NCBI RefSeq assembly: GCF_024757985.1
Contig: NZ_CP103289.1
Location: 3,162,001-3,226,000, forward strand
Source of the DNA: Cellulomonas sp. NS3
Lineage (GTDB): Bacteria; Actinomycetota; Actinomycetes; Actinomycetales; Cellulomonadaceae
Direction: 5' to 3'
DNA length: 64,000 nucleotides
Position 1 is the stretch's first letter, and every line of letters starts with the position of its first letter. This document shows, in pieces, positions 36,315-46,431 of this stretch. The position numbers and the translations under genes are program-made. The notes below the pieces were generated by a model that saw only the letters and a program-made list of their open reading frames with translations, was not told the DNA's origin and ran no database searches.

Positions 36315-37421
36315 TCACGGCGCTGCGCGCAGGGGTCCGTAGGCCGCACGGAACGACCGCGGTCCCGCGACGCGGGCGAGCGGGCGGGCCAGCAGGTCCG
36401 GGAGCGCGGCGAGCCGCGACATCCGGTCGGTCGTGGCCTGCACGTGCGCGATGCGTGGACGCCGGCGTCGCTCCCAGGCCGCGCACGCGCGCCCCCAGTC
36501 GTCGTCCGCGGCGAGCAGCTCCGCGAGGACCAGCGCATCCTCGAGCGCGCCCGCGGCGCCTTGCGCCCAGACCGGGCCGGTCGCGTGCGCCGCGTCCCCC
36601 AGCACGACGACGTGCTCCCGGTGCCAGGCCGGCGCCCGGACCTCGGCGACCGTGGCGCGGTAGGTCGTCGCACCCGGCGCGCACGCGGACTCGACGGCGA
36701 GCCGCGCGGGCTCCGGGAACCGCGCGAACGCGGCCGCGAGCCAGCCGACGTCGTCCCCCACGTCCCCACCACGACTGCTCGACGCGTAGCCGTAGACCTC
36801 CCCCGCGCCGACGGGGACGAGCAGCAGCGCGCGCCCCGCGCCGGTCCACGCCGTCCAGCACGCGACCCCCGGGTCCGGGACCACGAAGCGCCAGCTCGTC
36901 GCCGTCATCACCGAGGCCCGGGCGGCGGTCGGCGCGACGGCCTCCCGGACGACGGAGCGCACGCCGTCGGCGCCCACGACGAGGTCGGCGGCCTCACGCG
37001 TGCCGTCGTCGAGCTGCACGGTGGCTCCGGACGCGTCGTCGTCGACGCGCGCGACGCCCACCCCGCGGCGCACCGGCAGACCGGCCCCGAGCACCTCCAG
37101 GAGCCGCCCCGGCCGCACGCACACCGACGGCGCGACGCCCGACCAGAACGACGCCTCGTCGACCGCGAACAGCAGGCGGCCGCGATCGGTGCGGTACTCG
37201 CGTCGGGTCACCGGGACCCCGGCCGCGAGCACGTCCTCCGCGACGCCGAGCGCCCCGAGCGCGCGCACCGCGTTGCCCGGGAGGTTCAGTCCCAGACCCG
37301 GGCCCGGCCGGGCGCCCCGGCGCTCGACGACCACGACGTCGTCCACGCCGGCGGAGCGCAGCGCCCGCGCGGTCGCGAGCCCGGCGACCCCACCGCCGAC
37401 GACGAGCACCCGACGCGTCAC
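36315..37421 (-). CDS. FAD-dependent monooxygenase
   Basis: PHBH-type flavoprotein, 368 residues. Dinucleotide motif VVGGGVAGLATARAL at the N-terminus, DG motif VVGADGVRSVVREA near residue 150, and GD motif VVLGDAAHATGPVWAQGAAGALEDA near 275. Aromatic hydroxylation is typical for the family but the substrate is unknown. GTG at 37421 has GAGGAGG seven bases upstream. Convergent with ndgR, 33 nt between stops. Confidence 0.87.
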   Translation of the reverse strand: MTRRVLVVGGGVAGLATARALRSAGVDDVVVVERRGARPGPGLGLNLPGNAVRALGALGVAEDVLAAGVPVTRREYRTDRGRLLFAVDEASFWSGVAPSVCVRPGRLLEVLGAGLPVRRGVGVARVDDDASGATVQLDDGTREAADLVVGADGVRSVVREAVAPTAARASVMTATSWRFVVPDPGVACWTAWTGAGRALLLVPVGAGEVYGYASSSRGGDVGDDVGWLAAAFARFPEPARLAVESACAPGATTYRATVAEVRAPAWHREHVVVLGDAAHATGPVWAQGAAGALEDALVLAELLAADDDWGRACAAWERRRRPRIAHVQATTDRMSRLAALPDLLARPLARVAGPRSFRAAYGPLRAAP

Positions 37422-37670
37422 GGCCGACCTCCTCGTCGCACGCTCGTCCGCCTGGTCCGCCGGTCCGGCACGTCTCGCTCGCCGCCGGTGCACACCGGCG
37501 CACCGGCACGCCTGGCACGTCCCGCGACCGGGCCGCGCACACCTGCGGCCCTGGGGCGAGCCCCGCACGTGAGCGACCTCACACCGGCTGCGGACCGCCC
37601 GACACGCTCGGGACCGGAGCGCGGGCCCGAGCGCGACACCTCCACCCTGTCGGCCCGACCGGGGAAACGG

Positions 37671-37707
37671 AAGAGCCCTGGCCGCGTCTCCGCGAACCAG
37701 GGCTCTT
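37671..37707 (-). terminator. Terminator hairpin after tRNA-Glu
   Basis: 11-bp stem (AAGAGCCCTGG with CCAGGGCTCTT), 15-nt loop with inner pairing, followed on the minus strand by a T/C-rich run. It lies just downstream of tRNA-Glu. The remaining stretch to 37421 shows nothing firm. Confidence 0.75.
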
Positions 37708-37714
37708 GCCTCTG

Positions 37715-37787
37715 TACCCCCGACCGGATTCGAACCGGCGCTACCGCCGTGAGAGGGCGGCGTGCTAGGCCGCTACACAACGGGGGC
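37715..37787 (-). tRNA. tRNA-Glu (anticodon CTC)
   Basis: 73 nt. Acceptor GCCCCCG pairs with CGGGGGT, TPsiC loop GGTTCGAATCC is canonical, and the anticodon loop is CCCTCTCAC with anticodon CTC. CCA is not encoded. Downstream of tRNA-Gln on the same strand, 90 nt apart, probably cotranscribed. Confidence 0.96.
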
Positions 37788-37877
37788 CTATGCAGCCTGC
37801 GAGCGAGCTCGCGTGCTACGGGTGAACACTCTACCGGAAGCTCTGAGGATCTCAGAACCGCCGCAGCGGTGCTCGCG

Positions 37878-37949
37878 CTGGGGTACCAGGACTCGAACCT
37901 AGACTAACTGAACCAGAATCAGTCGTGCTGCCAATTACACCATACCCCA
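37878..37949 (-). tRNA. tRNA-Gln (anticodon CTG)
   Basis: 72 nt. Acceptor TGGGGTA pairs with TACCCCA, discriminator G, TPsiC loop GGTTCGAGTCC, anticodon stem ACTGA/TCAGT around TTCTGGT giving anticodon CTG. CCA not encoded. First of the tRNA pair. Confidence 0.95.
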
Positions 37950-38195
37950 TGGGGGTACCCCCTCCACGCCGTCGCGCTCCGGACCGAGGCCCGTCACGCG
38001 GCACACGCGGACGTCGTACCGCCGGTGAACATTACCCGACGCCGGAGGCCCGTCCAAACCCGATCCCCGCTCGGCGCCCCTCGGCCACCCGTGCGGCCCC
38101 GAGCGGCGGCGCGTCGGTCCGCACCGTCGCCTCCCCCGACCCGTCGCGCGACGCCCCGGCCAGCCGCCCCCGCACGTGCGTGGGATGCTCGTCCC

Positions 38196-38942
38196 ATGGC
38201 TGACGACCCCGCCCGCCAGGACAGGGCCCGCTCGTTCGACCGGGGGGCTCAGGCGTACGGGCGTGCGCGCCCCTCCTACCCCGACGACGCGGTGCGCTGG
38301 TGCGTGCCGGAGGGTGCGCACCGCGTCCTCGACCTCGCCGCCGGCACCGGCAAGCTCACCGCGGTCCTCGTCGCCCACGGGTTCGACGTGACCGCGGTCG
38401 AGCCGTCCCGCGCGATGCGCGAGCAGCTGACGTCGCTCGTGCCGGACGTCACGCCGCGGCCCGGCACCGCGGAGGACACCGGGCTCCCGCCCGCGTCGGT
38501 CGACGCCGTGACGGTGGCGCAGGCATGGCACTGGTTCGACGAGGCGGCCGCGAGCGCCGAGATCGCCCGGGTGCTGCGGCCGGGCGGCACGCTCGCGCTG
38601 CTGTGGAACGTCCGGGACCCCTCGGTCGACTGGGTCGCCCGGTTCGGCGAGATCATCCACCGCGGCGACGCGCACGAGCGCGAACCCGCGGCGCCGGTGC
38701 TCGGCGACCGCTTCGACGCGCCCGAGCACGCGACGTTCCGGTGGACCGACCGCGTCGCGGTGCGCACGCTGCGGATGCTCGCCGCGTCGCGCAGCCACCT
38801 GCTGACGCTGCCGGCCGAGCGACGCGAGGAGCTGCTCGACGCGGTCGACGAGCTCGGCCGCACGCACCAGGACCTGCGCGGCCGCGACGAGGTCGACCTG
38901 CCCTACCGGACGGTGTGCTGGCGCGCGCGCGTGCGCGGCTGA
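38196..38942 (+). CDS. Class I SAM-dependent methyltransferase
   Basis: 248 residues. SAM motif VLDLAAGTGKLTAVL near residue 44, VTAVEPSRAMREQL near 66, and post-motif AWHWFDEAAASAEIARVLRPGGTLAL near 112. The FDRGAQAYGRARPSYP start resembles the group of small methyltransferases around UbiE/Tam. Substrate unknown. ATG at 38196 is six bases after GATGCT. Confidence 0.85.
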   Translation: MADDPARQDRARSFDRGAQAYGRARPSYPDDAVRWCVPEGAHRVLDLAAGTGKLTAVLVAHGFDVTAVEPSRAMREQLTSLVPDVTPRPGTAEDTGLPPASVDAVTVAQAWHWFDEAAASAEIARVLRPGGTLALLWNVRDPSVDWVARFGEIIHRGDAHEREPAAPVLGDRFDAPEHATFRWTDRVAVRTLRMLAASRSHLLTLPAERREELLDAVDELGRTHQDLRGRDEVDLPYRTVCWRARVRG

Positions 38943-38952
38943 CCCCGCCTGC

Positions 38953-39816
38953 TCAGCGGCGCAGGACCGCCGGGAGCTCCGTGAGGGACGTCACGACGTG
39001 CACCCCCGCGGCGCGCGCCGCGGCGATGTCGGCCTCCGGGACCGCGCGGCGACGGCCGCCCGGACGGTCGACCCACACGCCGACCAGCCCGGCGCTCACC
39101 GCCGCGTGCGCGTCGACGTCGAGCTCGTCGCCGACGTAGGCGGTGCGCGCCGGGTCGGTGCCGAGCCGGCGGCAGGCCTCGACGAACACGCGGGGGTCGG
39201 GCTTCCCGAAGCCGAGGGTGTCGGTCCCGACGAGCATGGGCACGCGCTCCCCGAACCCCGCGACCTCGAGCTTGCGGGTCTGGTAGGCCACGTCGGCGTT
39301 GCTCAGGGCCCCCACGACGAGGCCGGCCGCGACGAGCTGGTCGACCACCTCGGCGGCCTCGGGGTGCGCACCCCAGGCGGCCGCGAACGCGGCGTCGAAG
39401 AGCTCGTCCCACACCTCGTACGCCTCGTCGTCGAGCTCGACGCCGCCGAAGCCCCGGTGCAGGTCGTTGGCGCGGCCCATCCGCTGCGTCCGGTGGCTGA
39501 CCTCCCCGCGGGTGAACTGCGCGTAGCGTTCGTGCTCGTCGGCCCGCCAGAAGCCCACCAGCCCCGCGCGCCGGTCCGCGTCGAGGTGCGGCAGGTACCG
39601 GTCGGCGACCGCCTGCATCGCGACGCCGAACGCCGCGCGCGTGTCCACGAGCGTGTCGTCGATGTCGAACAGCACGCCGTCGACCCGCAGTGCCGGCGTC
39701 CCGCCGTCCGCGCCGTCCGACCGGACGCCGACCGGCGCGACGGCGGGCGACCCGTCGCCGCCCGCCCCGTCGCCCTCGACCACGTCCGCCCCGGCCACCG
39801 GGCGCCCGTCCGTCAC
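38953..39816 (-). CDS. HAD family hydrolase
   Basis: 287 residues, phosphatase of the haloacid dehalogenase superfamily. Motif [11 protein letters not shown] near residue 50 with nucleophile Asp, Lys in [10 protein letters not shown] near 203, and [12 protein letters not shown] near 224. About 45 residues before motif I are Gly/Asp/Ala-rich and likely disordered; they could be artefactual if a later start is used, but the ATG overlaps the gltX stop as ATGA, supporting coupling. Confidence 0.88.
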   Translation of the reverse strand: MTDGRPVAGADVVEGDGAGGDGSPAVAPVGVRSDGADGGTPALRVDGVLFDIDDTLVDTRAAFGVAMQAVADRYLPHLDADRRAGLVGFWRADEHERYAQFTRGEVSHRTQRMGRANDLHRGFGGVELDDEAYEVWDELFDAAFAAAWGAHPEAAEVVDQLVAAGLVVGALSNADVAYQTRKLEVAGFGERVPMLVGTDTLGFGKPDPRVFVEACRRLGTDPARTAYVGDELDVDAHAAVSAGLVGVWVDRPGGRRRAVPEADIAAARAAGVHVVTSLTELPAVLRR

Positions 39817-41342
39817 AGCGTCGCGCGCAGCGTCGCGATCCGCGCGAGGGTCGACTCCTTGCCGAGGATCTCCATCGACTCGAACAGCGGCGGCGAGACG
39901 CGCCGGCCCGAGAGCGCGGTGCGCAGCGGCGTGTACGCGAAGCGGGGCTTGATGCCGAGCCCGTCGACGAGCGCGGCCTGCAGCGCCTCCTGCGTCGCCG
40001 CGGTGGTGAACGCGTCCGCCGGGATCGGCTCGAGCGCGGCCGTCGCGGCGTCGAGCACCGCGGCGGCCTCGTCGCGCAGCCCGGCACGGGCGTCGTCCTC
40101 GACCACGAGGGCGCCGTCGGCCACGAAGAGGAAGCCCAGCATGCCGACGGCCTCGCCGAGCAGCGTCATGCGCTCCTGGACGAGCGGGGCGCCCGCGTCG
40201 AGCAGCGCGCGGTGGCGCGGCTCGAGGTCGGCGTACGAGTCGGCGGGGACGATGCCCGCGCGGTGCAGGTACGGGACGAGCCGGTTACGGAAGTCCTCGG
40301 GCGCCAGCATCCGCACGTGCGCGGAGTTGATCGCCTCGGCCTTCTTCACGTCGAAGCGCGCGGGGTTCGGGTTCACGTCGGCGACGTCGAACGCCGCCAC
40401 CAGCTCCTCGGTCGTGAAGATGTCGCGGTCGGGCCCGATCGACCAGCCCAGGAGCGCGAGGTAGTTGAGCAGGCCCTCGGGCGTGAAACCGCGGTCGCGG
40501 TGCAGGAACAGGTTCGACTCGGGGTCCCGCTTCGAGAGCTTCTTGTTGCCCTCCCCCATGACGTAGGGCAGGTGCCCGAAGACCGGCACGACCGAGCCGA
40601 CGCCGATCTGCAGCAGCGCGCGGTAGAGCGCCACCTGGCGCGGGGTCGAGGAGAGCAGGTCCTCGCCGCGCAGCACGTGCGTGATGCCCATGAGCGCGTC
40701 GTCGACCGGGTTGACCAGGGTGTAGAGCGGCTGGCCGTTCGCGCGCACGATCACGTAGTCGGGCACCGAGCCGGCGGGGAACGTGACGTCGCCACGCACG
40801 AGGTCGGTGAACGTGACGTCGTCGTCGGGCATGCGCAGGCGCAGCACGGGCTCGCGGCCCTCGGCGCGGAACGCCGCCTTCTGCTCGTCGGTCAGGTCGC
40901 GGTCGACGCCGTCGTAGCCGAGCTTCGGGTCACGGCCCGCGGCGCGGTGGCGCGCCTCGATCTCGTCGGGCGTCGAGAAGGACTCGTAGGCGAACCCGCC
41001 CTCGAGCAGCCGGCGCGCGACGTCGCGGTACAGGTCCATGCGCTGGGACTGCCGGTAGGGCTCGTGCGGGCCGCCGACCTCCACGCCCTCGTCCCAGTCG
41101 AGCCCGAGCCACCGCAGCGCGTCGAGCAGCTGCTGGTAGCTCTCCTCCGAGTCGCGCGCCGCGTCGGTGTCCTCGATCCGGAACACGAACGTGCCGCCGA
41201 CGTGGCGCGCGTACGCCCAGTTGAACAGCGCGGTCCGGATGAGGCCGACGTGCGGCGTCCCGGTCGGCGAGGGGCAGAAGCGCACGCGGACGGCGGAACC
41301 CGTGGGCACGCCGGTGGAGGTCTCAGGAGCGGTGGAGGTCAC
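39813..41342 (-). CDS. gltX: Glutamate--tRNA ligase
   Basis: Charges tRNA-Glu. 509 residues. HIGH-type motif [10 protein letters not shown] near residue 27, KMSKS-type [10 protein letters not shown] near 270. GTG at 41342: TACGCT ends seven bases upstream, so a leaderless start is likely, and the GGAG only three bases away is then incidental. Ends in a 4-nt overlap with the HAD gene. tRNA-Glu(CTC) lies 2.1 kb downstream on the same strand. No tRNA-Gln ligase is in the window. Confidence 0.97.
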   Translation of the reverse strand: MTSTAPETSTGVPTGSAVRVRFCPSPTGTPHVGLIRTALFNWAYARHVGGTFVFRIEDTDAARDSEESYQQLLDALRWLGLDWDEGVEVGGPHEPYRQSQRMDLYRDVARRLLEGGFAYESFSTPDEIEARHRAAGRDPKLGYDGVDRDLTDEQKAAFRAEGREPVLRLRMPDDDVTFTDLVRGDVTFPAGSVPDYVIVRANGQPLYTLVNPVDDALMGITHVLRGEDLLSSTPRQVALYRALLQIGVGSVVPVFGHLPYVMGEGNKKLSKRDPESNLFLHRDRGFTPEGLLNYLALLGWSIGPDRDIFTTEELVAAFDVADVNPNPARFDVKKAEAINSAHVRMLAPEDFRNRLVPYLHRAGIVPADSYADLEPRHRALLDAGAPLVQERMTLLGEAVGMLGFLFVADGALVVEDDARAGLRDEAAAVLDAATAALEPIPADAFTTAATQEALQAALVDGLGIKPRFAYTPLRTALSGRRVSPPLFESMEILGKESTLARIATLRATL

Positions 41343-41404
41343 GGGCTCCAGCGTACTGGCGAGGCTCTGCCTGCCCCGGCCGCCGCCCGGCCGCCCCGCG
41401 GCCG

Positions 41405-42190
41405 TCAGCTCCGGCGCAGGACCGGGTTGCGCAGCGTGCCGATGTCCTCGATCTCGCACTCGACGATGTCTCGGTCCACGATCGGCCCGACGCCCGCGGG
41501 CGTCCCGGTGAGGATCACGTCGCCGGGCAGCAGCGTGAAGACCTCGGAGATGTACGAGATCAGGTAGGCGACGTCGAAGATGAGCTGCGACGTGCGCCCG
41601 TCCTGGCGGACCTCGCCGTTGACCCGGGCACGCACGGCGAGGTCGTCGACGTCGAGGCCGGGGACGACCCACGGGCCGATCGGGCACGACGTGTCGAAGC
41701 CCTTGGCACGTGCCCACTGGTCGTCGGTGCGCTGGATGTCGCGCGCGGTCACGTCGTTCGCGACCGTGAACCCGAAGACCTGGCCGAGCGCGTGCTCGGG
41801 CGCGACGTCCTTGGTGACCTTGCCGATGACCACGGCGAGCTCGGCCTCGTGGTCGACGTGCTCGGTCCACGTGGGCAGGACGATCGGGTCGTCCGGGCCG
41901 ATCACCGAGGTGTTCGGCTTGAGGAACAGCAGCGGCGCGACGGGCAGGTCGTTGCCCATCTCGGCGGCGTGCGCGGCGTAGTTGCGGCCGACGCCGATGA
42001 TCTTCGAGCGCGGGATCACCGGCGCGAGCAGCCGCACGCGGTCGTCGTCGAGCGGGACCTGCTCGCCCGTCGGCTGGACCGGCGTGTAGATCGGGTCCCC
42101 CGTGAGGACGACGAGCTGCTCGGAGCCCGGGTCGCCCTCGACGAGGGCGTAGCGGGGGTCGTCACCGGTCGTGAATCTCGCGATACGCAC
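41405..42190 (-). CDS. Fumarylacetoacetate hydrolase family protein
   Basis: 261 residues. FAH fold with [14 protein letters not shown] near residue 66, the metal-binding [11 protein letters not shown] near 114, and a C-terminal [13 protein letters not shown]. The family covers C-C hydrolases and oxaloacetate tautomerases or decarboxylases; the substrate is not clear here. GTG is preceded by TAGGGT and six bases. Separate unit upstream of gltX by 62 nt. Confidence 0.9.
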   Translation of the reverse strand: MRIARFTTGDDPRYALVEGDPGSEQLVVLTGDPIYTPVQPTGEQVPLDDDRVRLLAPVIPRSKIIGVGRNYAAHAAEMGNDLPVAPLLFLKPNTSVIGPDDPIVLPTWTEHVDHEAELAVVIGKVTKDVAPEHALGQVFGFTVANDVTARDIQRTDDQWARAKGFDTSCPIGPWVVPGLDVDDLAVRARVNGEVRQDGRTSQLIFDVAYLISYISEVFTLLPGDVILTGTPAGVGPIVDRDIVECEIEDIGTLRNPVLRRS

Positions 42191-42272
42191 GCGCCCACCC
42201 TAGTCGGGCGTCGCGCCCGGAGCCGTGTCCCGGGAGCCGCGCGGCCGGCGGGCCGCGGCACCCCGCTGCACG

Positions 42273-43094
42273 TCAGGCGCGCGCGAGCACCTCGCCGTGC
42301 ACGATCGAGAACCAGCCGTCCTCGGCGGTCCCCCACTCGCGCCAGGCGTCCGACAGGTGCTCGAGCGCGACCTCGTCGGCGAGGCCGTGCGCGATCGCCT
42401 GCGCCGCGAAGTTCGACGCGACCGCGCGGTCCGCCCACAGGCTCGACCACCACGTGCGGTCCTCGGGCGTCGCGTAGCACCACACGCCGGCCGACGGCGC
42501 GATGCCGGCGGGGTCGAACCCGGCCTGGCGCACCCAGCTGAGCAGACGGCGGCCGGCGTCGGCCTCGGCGTGGTTCGCCTGCGTGACCTCGTGGTAGAGC
42601 GTCAGCCACTCGTCGAGCCCGGCCGACGGTGGGTACCAGGTCATCGCGGCGTAGTCGGCGTCGCGCACCGCGACGATGCCGCCCGGGCGCGTGACGCGGC
42701 GGATCTCGCGCAGCGCTGCGATGGGGTCGACGAGGTGCTGGAGCACCTGGTGGGCGTGCACGACGTCGAAGCTCGCGTCCTCGTAGGGCAGCGCGTACAC
42801 GTCGCCGACCTCGAACGTGACGTTCGCCGCGTCCGCCTCGGTGGCCGCCTCGCGCGCGGCCTCGATGACCTTGGCCGACCGGTCGATGCCGACGACGTCG
42901 CCGGGGCTGACGCGCGACGCGAGGTCGATCGTGATGGTGCCGGGGCCGCAGCCCACGTCGAGCAGCCGCTGACCGGGCTGGAGCGACGGGAGGAGATAGG
43001 CGGCAGAGTTCTCGGCGGTGCGCCAGCGGTGCGAGCGCAGCACGCTCTCGTGGTGCCCGTGCGTGTAGACGTCCTGGGGCGACTCGATGCTCAC
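42273..43094 (-). CDS. SAM-dependent methyltransferase, UbiE/Methyltransf_11 type
   Basis: 273 residues. SAM motif LLDVGCGPGTITIDLA near residue 44, DRSAKVIEAAREA near 70, and FDVVHAHQVLQHL near 108. Resembles the menaquinone/ubiquinone methyltransferase group but also many natural-product enzymes, so the substrate is open. GTG at 43094 follows TACAGT by five bases, suggesting a leaderless mRNA. Divergent from the acyltransferase-like gene. Confidence 0.87.
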   Translation of the reverse strand: MSIESPQDVYTHGHHESVLRSHRWRTAENSAAYLLPSLQPGQRLLDVGCGPGTITIDLASRVSPGDVVGIDRSAKVIEAAREAATEADAANVTFEVGDVYALPYEDASFDVVHAHQVLQHLVDPIAALREIRRVTRPGGIVAVRDADYAAMTWYPPSAGLDEWLTLYHEVTQANHAEADAGRRLLSWVRQAGFDPAGIAPSAGVWCYATPEDRTWWSSLWADRAVASNFAAQAIAHGLADEVALEHLSDAWREWGTAEDGWFSIVHGEVLARA

Positions 43095-43217
43095 CCCGCA
43101 CTGTAGACGCGGACCCGGGGCCCGTTTCAAGCACCGGAACGGGAAAGTCCGCGTGCTGAGACCGGCGGGCCCGCCCTCGCCCAGGACCCGCCCAGGCGCC
43201 GGCGGTACCGTGACCCG

Positions 43218-44417
43218 ATGCAGCGGATCTCCGGCGTCGACGTCGCGCGCGGGCTCGCGGTGCTCGGGATGTTCACCGCGCACCTCGCTCCCGGTGCCGC
43301 CGGCGACCCGTGGCCGCGCGGCGCCGTGCAGGTCGCCGACGGGCGCTCGGCCGCCGCGTTCGTCGTGCTCGCCGGGCTCTCGGTCGCGCTGCTGTCCGGC
43401 GGCGCGCGACCCGTCGACGGCGTGCGGCGCGTGCAGGCCCGGCTCCGGGTGCTCGTGCGCGGTGTCCTGCTCGTCGCGCTCGGGGTCGTGCTCGTCGCGC
43501 TCGGGACCCCCGTCGCGGTGATCCTGCCCGCGTACGGCGTCTACTTCGCCGTCGCGATCGGCTTCCTCGGCTGGTCCGCTCGTGCGCTGCTCGCCGCGGC
43601 GGCCGTCGTGGCCGTCGTGGGGCCTCCCGTGACGTTCCGCGTCGGCGACTGGCTCGTCGAGCACGAGAAGGCGACTGCGCTGACGAACCTCGTCGTCGGG
43701 CACTACTACCCCGCGGGCATCTGGACCGCCTACGTGCTCGCCGGGCTCGCGGTCGGACGCCTGGACCTCACCGCGGCGCACGTGCGCCGCGCCCTGCTGC
43801 TCGGCGGCACGGGGGTCGCGCTGCTGGCCCACCTGGCGTCGGCGGTGCTGATGAGGCTCGTCCCCGGGGCGCGACCCGAGGTCGGCCCCGGCCGCTACCT
43901 CACGACCGAGCCGCACGCGGGCACGACGTTCGAGGTGGTCGCCAACACCGGCGTCGCGGTCGCCGGGCTCGCGGTGTGCCTCGTCGTCGCGGACCGCTGG
44001 CCGCGCCTGACGAACCCGCTCGCCGCGACCGGCGCGCTCGCCCTCACGGCGTACACGGTGCACGTCGCCGTGATCGCGGCGCTCGGCGACGACGTCGTGT
44101 GGGAGCCGACCGACCGGGTGTGGCTGACGTTCCTCGCGGTGACCGTCGTCGCGTGCACCCTGTGGCGCGCGACGCTCGGGCGGGGGCCGTTCGAGCGCCT
44201 GCTGCACGCGGTCTCGACGCGCGCGAGCGACCTCGGTGCCGACTCCCCCGTGCGCCGCGCGTCGGACGGCGACCGCACGTCCCCTCGGGCCGGCGGGCTC
44301 CCGTCGACGACCGCGGCGGGCCCGCCGTCGGGAGCACCCCGGACCACGTCGGACGCCGCGCACCCGGGCGACGCCGCAGCACCGCTCAGCGCGCGGGGCC
44401 GCGCTCCGGGAGGCTGA
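43218..44417 (+). CDS. Multi-pass membrane protein, HGSNAT/DUF418-like acyltransferase candidate
   Basis: 399 residues with about nine hydrophobic segments. The N-terminal RISGVDVARGLAVLGMFTAHL and ADGRSAAAFVVLAGLSVALL match the heparan-alpha-glucosaminide N-acetyltransferase/DUF1624 signature; DUF418 is an alternative. Probably acylates an envelope sugar or lipid; not proven. The last 60 residues are low-complexity Ala/Pro/Ser. ATG follows TACCGT by six bases. Convergent with the next gene; a 14-nt direct repeat (GCTCCGGGAGGCTG at 44403 and 44438) spans the two 3' ends. Confidence 0.78.
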   Translation: MQRISGVDVARGLAVLGMFTAHLAPGAAGDPWPRGAVQVADGRSAAAFVVLAGLSVALLSGGARPVDGVRRVQARLRVLVRGVLLVALGVVLVALGTPVAVILPAYGVYFAVAIGFLGWSARALLAAAAVVAVVGPPVTFRVGDWLVEHEKATALTNLVVGHYYPAGIWTAYVLAGLAVGRLDLTAAHVRRALLLGGTGVALLAHLASAVLMRLVPGARPEVGPGRYLTTEPHAGTTFEVVANTGVAVAGLAVCLVVADRWPRLTNPLAATGALALTAYTVHVAVIAALGDDVVWEPTDRVWLTFLAVTVVACTLWRATLGRGPFERLLHAVSTRASDLGADSPVRRASDGDRTSPRAGGLPSTTAAGPPSGAPRTTSDAAHPGDAAAPLSARGRAPGG

Positions 44418-44420
44418 CCG

Positions 44421-45176
44421 TCACGGCCAAGGACCGAGCTCCGGGAGGCTGGCGGGCTCGCCGTCACGCTCCGCCGTGACCGGCCGCGACGGCTCCCGCC
44501 CGGCGAGCCAGGCGACGAGGTCCTCCGCGCGCTCGGCGTGCACGCGCACGAGCGCGCCGTCGCCGAGCTCCCACCGCGAGGCACCGCCCCCCGGGACGAG
44601 CGCGACCAGCACGCCGTCCGGCACGCGCGGCGCGAGGAACTCGACGAGGTGGTCGAGCAGCGCGGGCGACCAGGCGTCGTGCCCGACGGCGAGATCGAGG
44701 TCGACCAGGTGGATCGCGAGCTCACGCCACCAGGCGTGCGCGACGGCGGTCGCCGGCTGGTCGCGGTACCGCGTCGGGGCGTCCCAGTCCTCGGGCCCCA
44801 GGGCCGCGAGCGCCGACTCGACCCGGAGCGCCGCCGCGAGCACGTCGCGCGCGTGCACCTCGGCCGACGCACCGGCACCCGCCTCGATCGCGGCGTCCCG
44901 CGCCGGGCGTCCACCGTCGTAGAAGTCCACGAGCCGGCGCGCGCGGGCGTGCTCGAGCTGGCGCGCCGCCCCCGAGCCGACGCCCGCCAGGTGTGCGAGC
45001 ACGTGCCCGCGCGTCCACCCGGGGAGCCGCGAGGGTGCCGCGACCTCGGCGTCGGTCAGCCGGGCGAGCACCTCCTCGAGCGTGCGGCGCAGGCGCACGA
45101 CGTCCGCGACCACCCCCCGCCCCACCGCGTCCGACTGCTCTGCCGGTGTCAGGGCCACAACCTCGTCCGGGTCCAT
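44421..45176 (-). CDS. Maleylpyruvate isomerase-type mycothiol-dependent enzyme
   Basis: 251 residues, DinB-like helical bundle. LPGWTRGHVLAHLAG near residue 52 and WWRELAIHLVDLDLAVGHD near 148 hold the putative metal histidines. The family uses mycothiol as cofactor, an actinobacterial thiol; the particular reaction is unknown. ATG at 45176 has GGAGGGAGG about 10 nt upstream. It overlaps the 3' end of pdxH by 28 nt on the same strand, so the two are translationally linked. Confidence 0.83.
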   Translation of the reverse strand: MDPDEVVALTPAEQSDAVGRGVVADVVRLRRTLEEVLARLTDAEVAAPSRLPGWTRGHVLAHLAGVGSGAARQLEHARARRLVDFYDGGRPARDAAIEAGAGASAEVHARDVLAAALRVESALAALGPEDWDAPTRYRDQPATAVAHAWWRELAIHLVDLDLAVGHDAWSPALLDHLVEFLAPRVPDGVLVALVPGGGASRWELGDGALVRVHAERAEDLVAWLAGREPSRPVTAERDGEPASLPELGPWP

Positions 45177-45817
45177 CCCGCCGCCTCCCTCCGGTACACC
45201 ACGCGCACGTGCGCCCGCTCGGGGCTGCCCTGCCAGAACTCGACCTCCTCGGGCACCACGACCCAGACCTGCCACTCGGGCAGCACGAGCTCGCGGTCCT
45301 CGTCGGCGCGTGCCGTCGCGTCGGCGATCGCCGTCACGAGCTCGGCGTGCGAGCCGAGCGGCTCGCCGGGCCGGGTTGCGAGCGCCGCGCCGCGCGACGC
45401 CGGGGAGCGCTCGAGGAAGTCGGCGGCCGACGCCGCGGCCCCCATCGCGTGCGCCCACCCCGTGATCCGGACCTGCCGGGCGAGGGTCGGCCAGTAGAAG
45501 CTCGCGGCGACCGTGGCGTCCGCGGTGAGGTCGTGGATCTTGCGGCTGCGCGCATCGGTCGCGAAGTGCCAGCCGTCGGCGGTCACGTCCTTGAGCACCA
45601 CGACCCGCGCCGAGACCGTGCCGTCGGCCCCGCGCGTCGAGAGCGTCATGGCCTGCGGCGCCGGCGCGCCCGCGTCGATGGCGCCGAGCACCCACTCCTC
45701 GAAGAGCGCGTGCGGGTCCGCAGGGGCCTCGTCGGGCTCGAACGCCGGCAGGTCGGCGCCGAACGCCGGGGCACGGCGCAGCCGTTCGCGGAGCGTCGGG
45801 TCCGCCGAGGCGCTCAT
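45149..45817 (-). CDS. pdxH: Pyridoxine/pyridoxamine 5'-phosphate oxidase
   Basis: FMN enzyme making pyridoxal 5'-phosphate from PNP or PMP. 222 residues, family length. PQAMTLSTRGADGTVSARVVVLK and FYWPTLARQVRITGWA mark the split-barrel FMN site; the C-terminal VYRREAAGWTRTRLWP is the usual PdxH end. ATG at 45817 chosen over a GTG three codons upstream. Overlaps the mycothiol enzyme gene downstream. Confidence 0.93.
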   Translation of the reverse strand: MSASADPTLRERLRRAPAFGADLPAFEPDEAPADPHALFEEWVLGAIDAGAPAPQAMTLSTRGADGTVSARVVVLKDVTADGWHFATDARSRKIHDLTADATVAASFYWPTLARQVRITGWAHAMGAAASAADFLERSPASRGAALATRPGEPLGSHAELVTAIADATARADEDRELVLPEWQVWVVVPEEVEFWQGSPERAHVRVVYRREAAGWTRTRLWP

Positions 45818-45919
45818 GGCGTGCACGCGTGGGGCGACGCGCCGAGGGGACGGGGGGCCACGCCGGGGTGCGTCACCCGGTCAGTATCTCCGGCGGGCGC
45901 CCGTCGGCGGAAGAGCAGG

Positions 45920-46306
45920 TCACACGAGTGCGGCGACCGTCAGGACGACCGCGAGCGCCGGGAACAGGCCCTGGGTCAGGGCGGCGCGCGCCATCCGGCG
46001 GTCCGTCCGGACGAGCACGAGGGCGGCGGCCGCCATCGAGCCGCACGCGAGCAGGACGAGGGCCGCTCCGACGTCGCGCGAGCCGGCTGCCGCGAGCACG
46101 ACCCCGACGAACGCGCCGACGGCGAGGAACAGGTTGTAGAAGCCCTGGTTGTAGGCCCACGGGCGCACGGCCTCGACATCCTCCGTCCGCGTGCGGAAGC
46201 GCCCGTGGACCTCGGGGCGCTCGAAGCGCACCGACTCGAGCACGAAGATCACGACGTGGACCGCGGCGGCGATCGCGGCGAGGACGAGGGCGAGGGTCAG
46301 GAGCAT
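45920..46306 (-). CDS. DUF1304 membrane protein
   Basis: 128 residues with four predicted hydrophobic segments (about 1-22, 50-70, 78-98, 105-128). NQGFYNLFLAVGA near residue 50 is characteristic of DUF1304. No known function. Starts with hydrophobic MLLTLALVLAAIAAAVHVV, so the first segment is also a signal-anchor. Lies between pdxH and a divergent gene. Confidence 0.82.
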   Translation of the reverse strand: MLLTLALVLAAIAAAVHVVIFVLESVRFERPEVHGRFRTRTEDVEAVRPWAYNQGFYNLFLAVGAFVGVVLAAAGSRDVGAALVLLACGSMAAAALVLVRTDRRMARAALTQGLFPALAVVLTVAALV

Positions 46307-46431
46307 GCGGACAGCATCCTCTCCCCGGCCGTGCCCCCGGGGCCGCCGGGCGACCCCGGCGCCGGCCTCAGGTCCACCCGGTCCCGACCCGGCTCGGAGC
46401 CCGGTCCCCCCGGCCGACCTACCCTGGACCC

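Noticed and set aside
44403-44451. 14-nt direct repeat as a mobile-element footprint
   Set aside because: The copies lie 35 nt apart at the ends of two intact convergent genes, with no transposase or inverted repeats; more likely local duplication.
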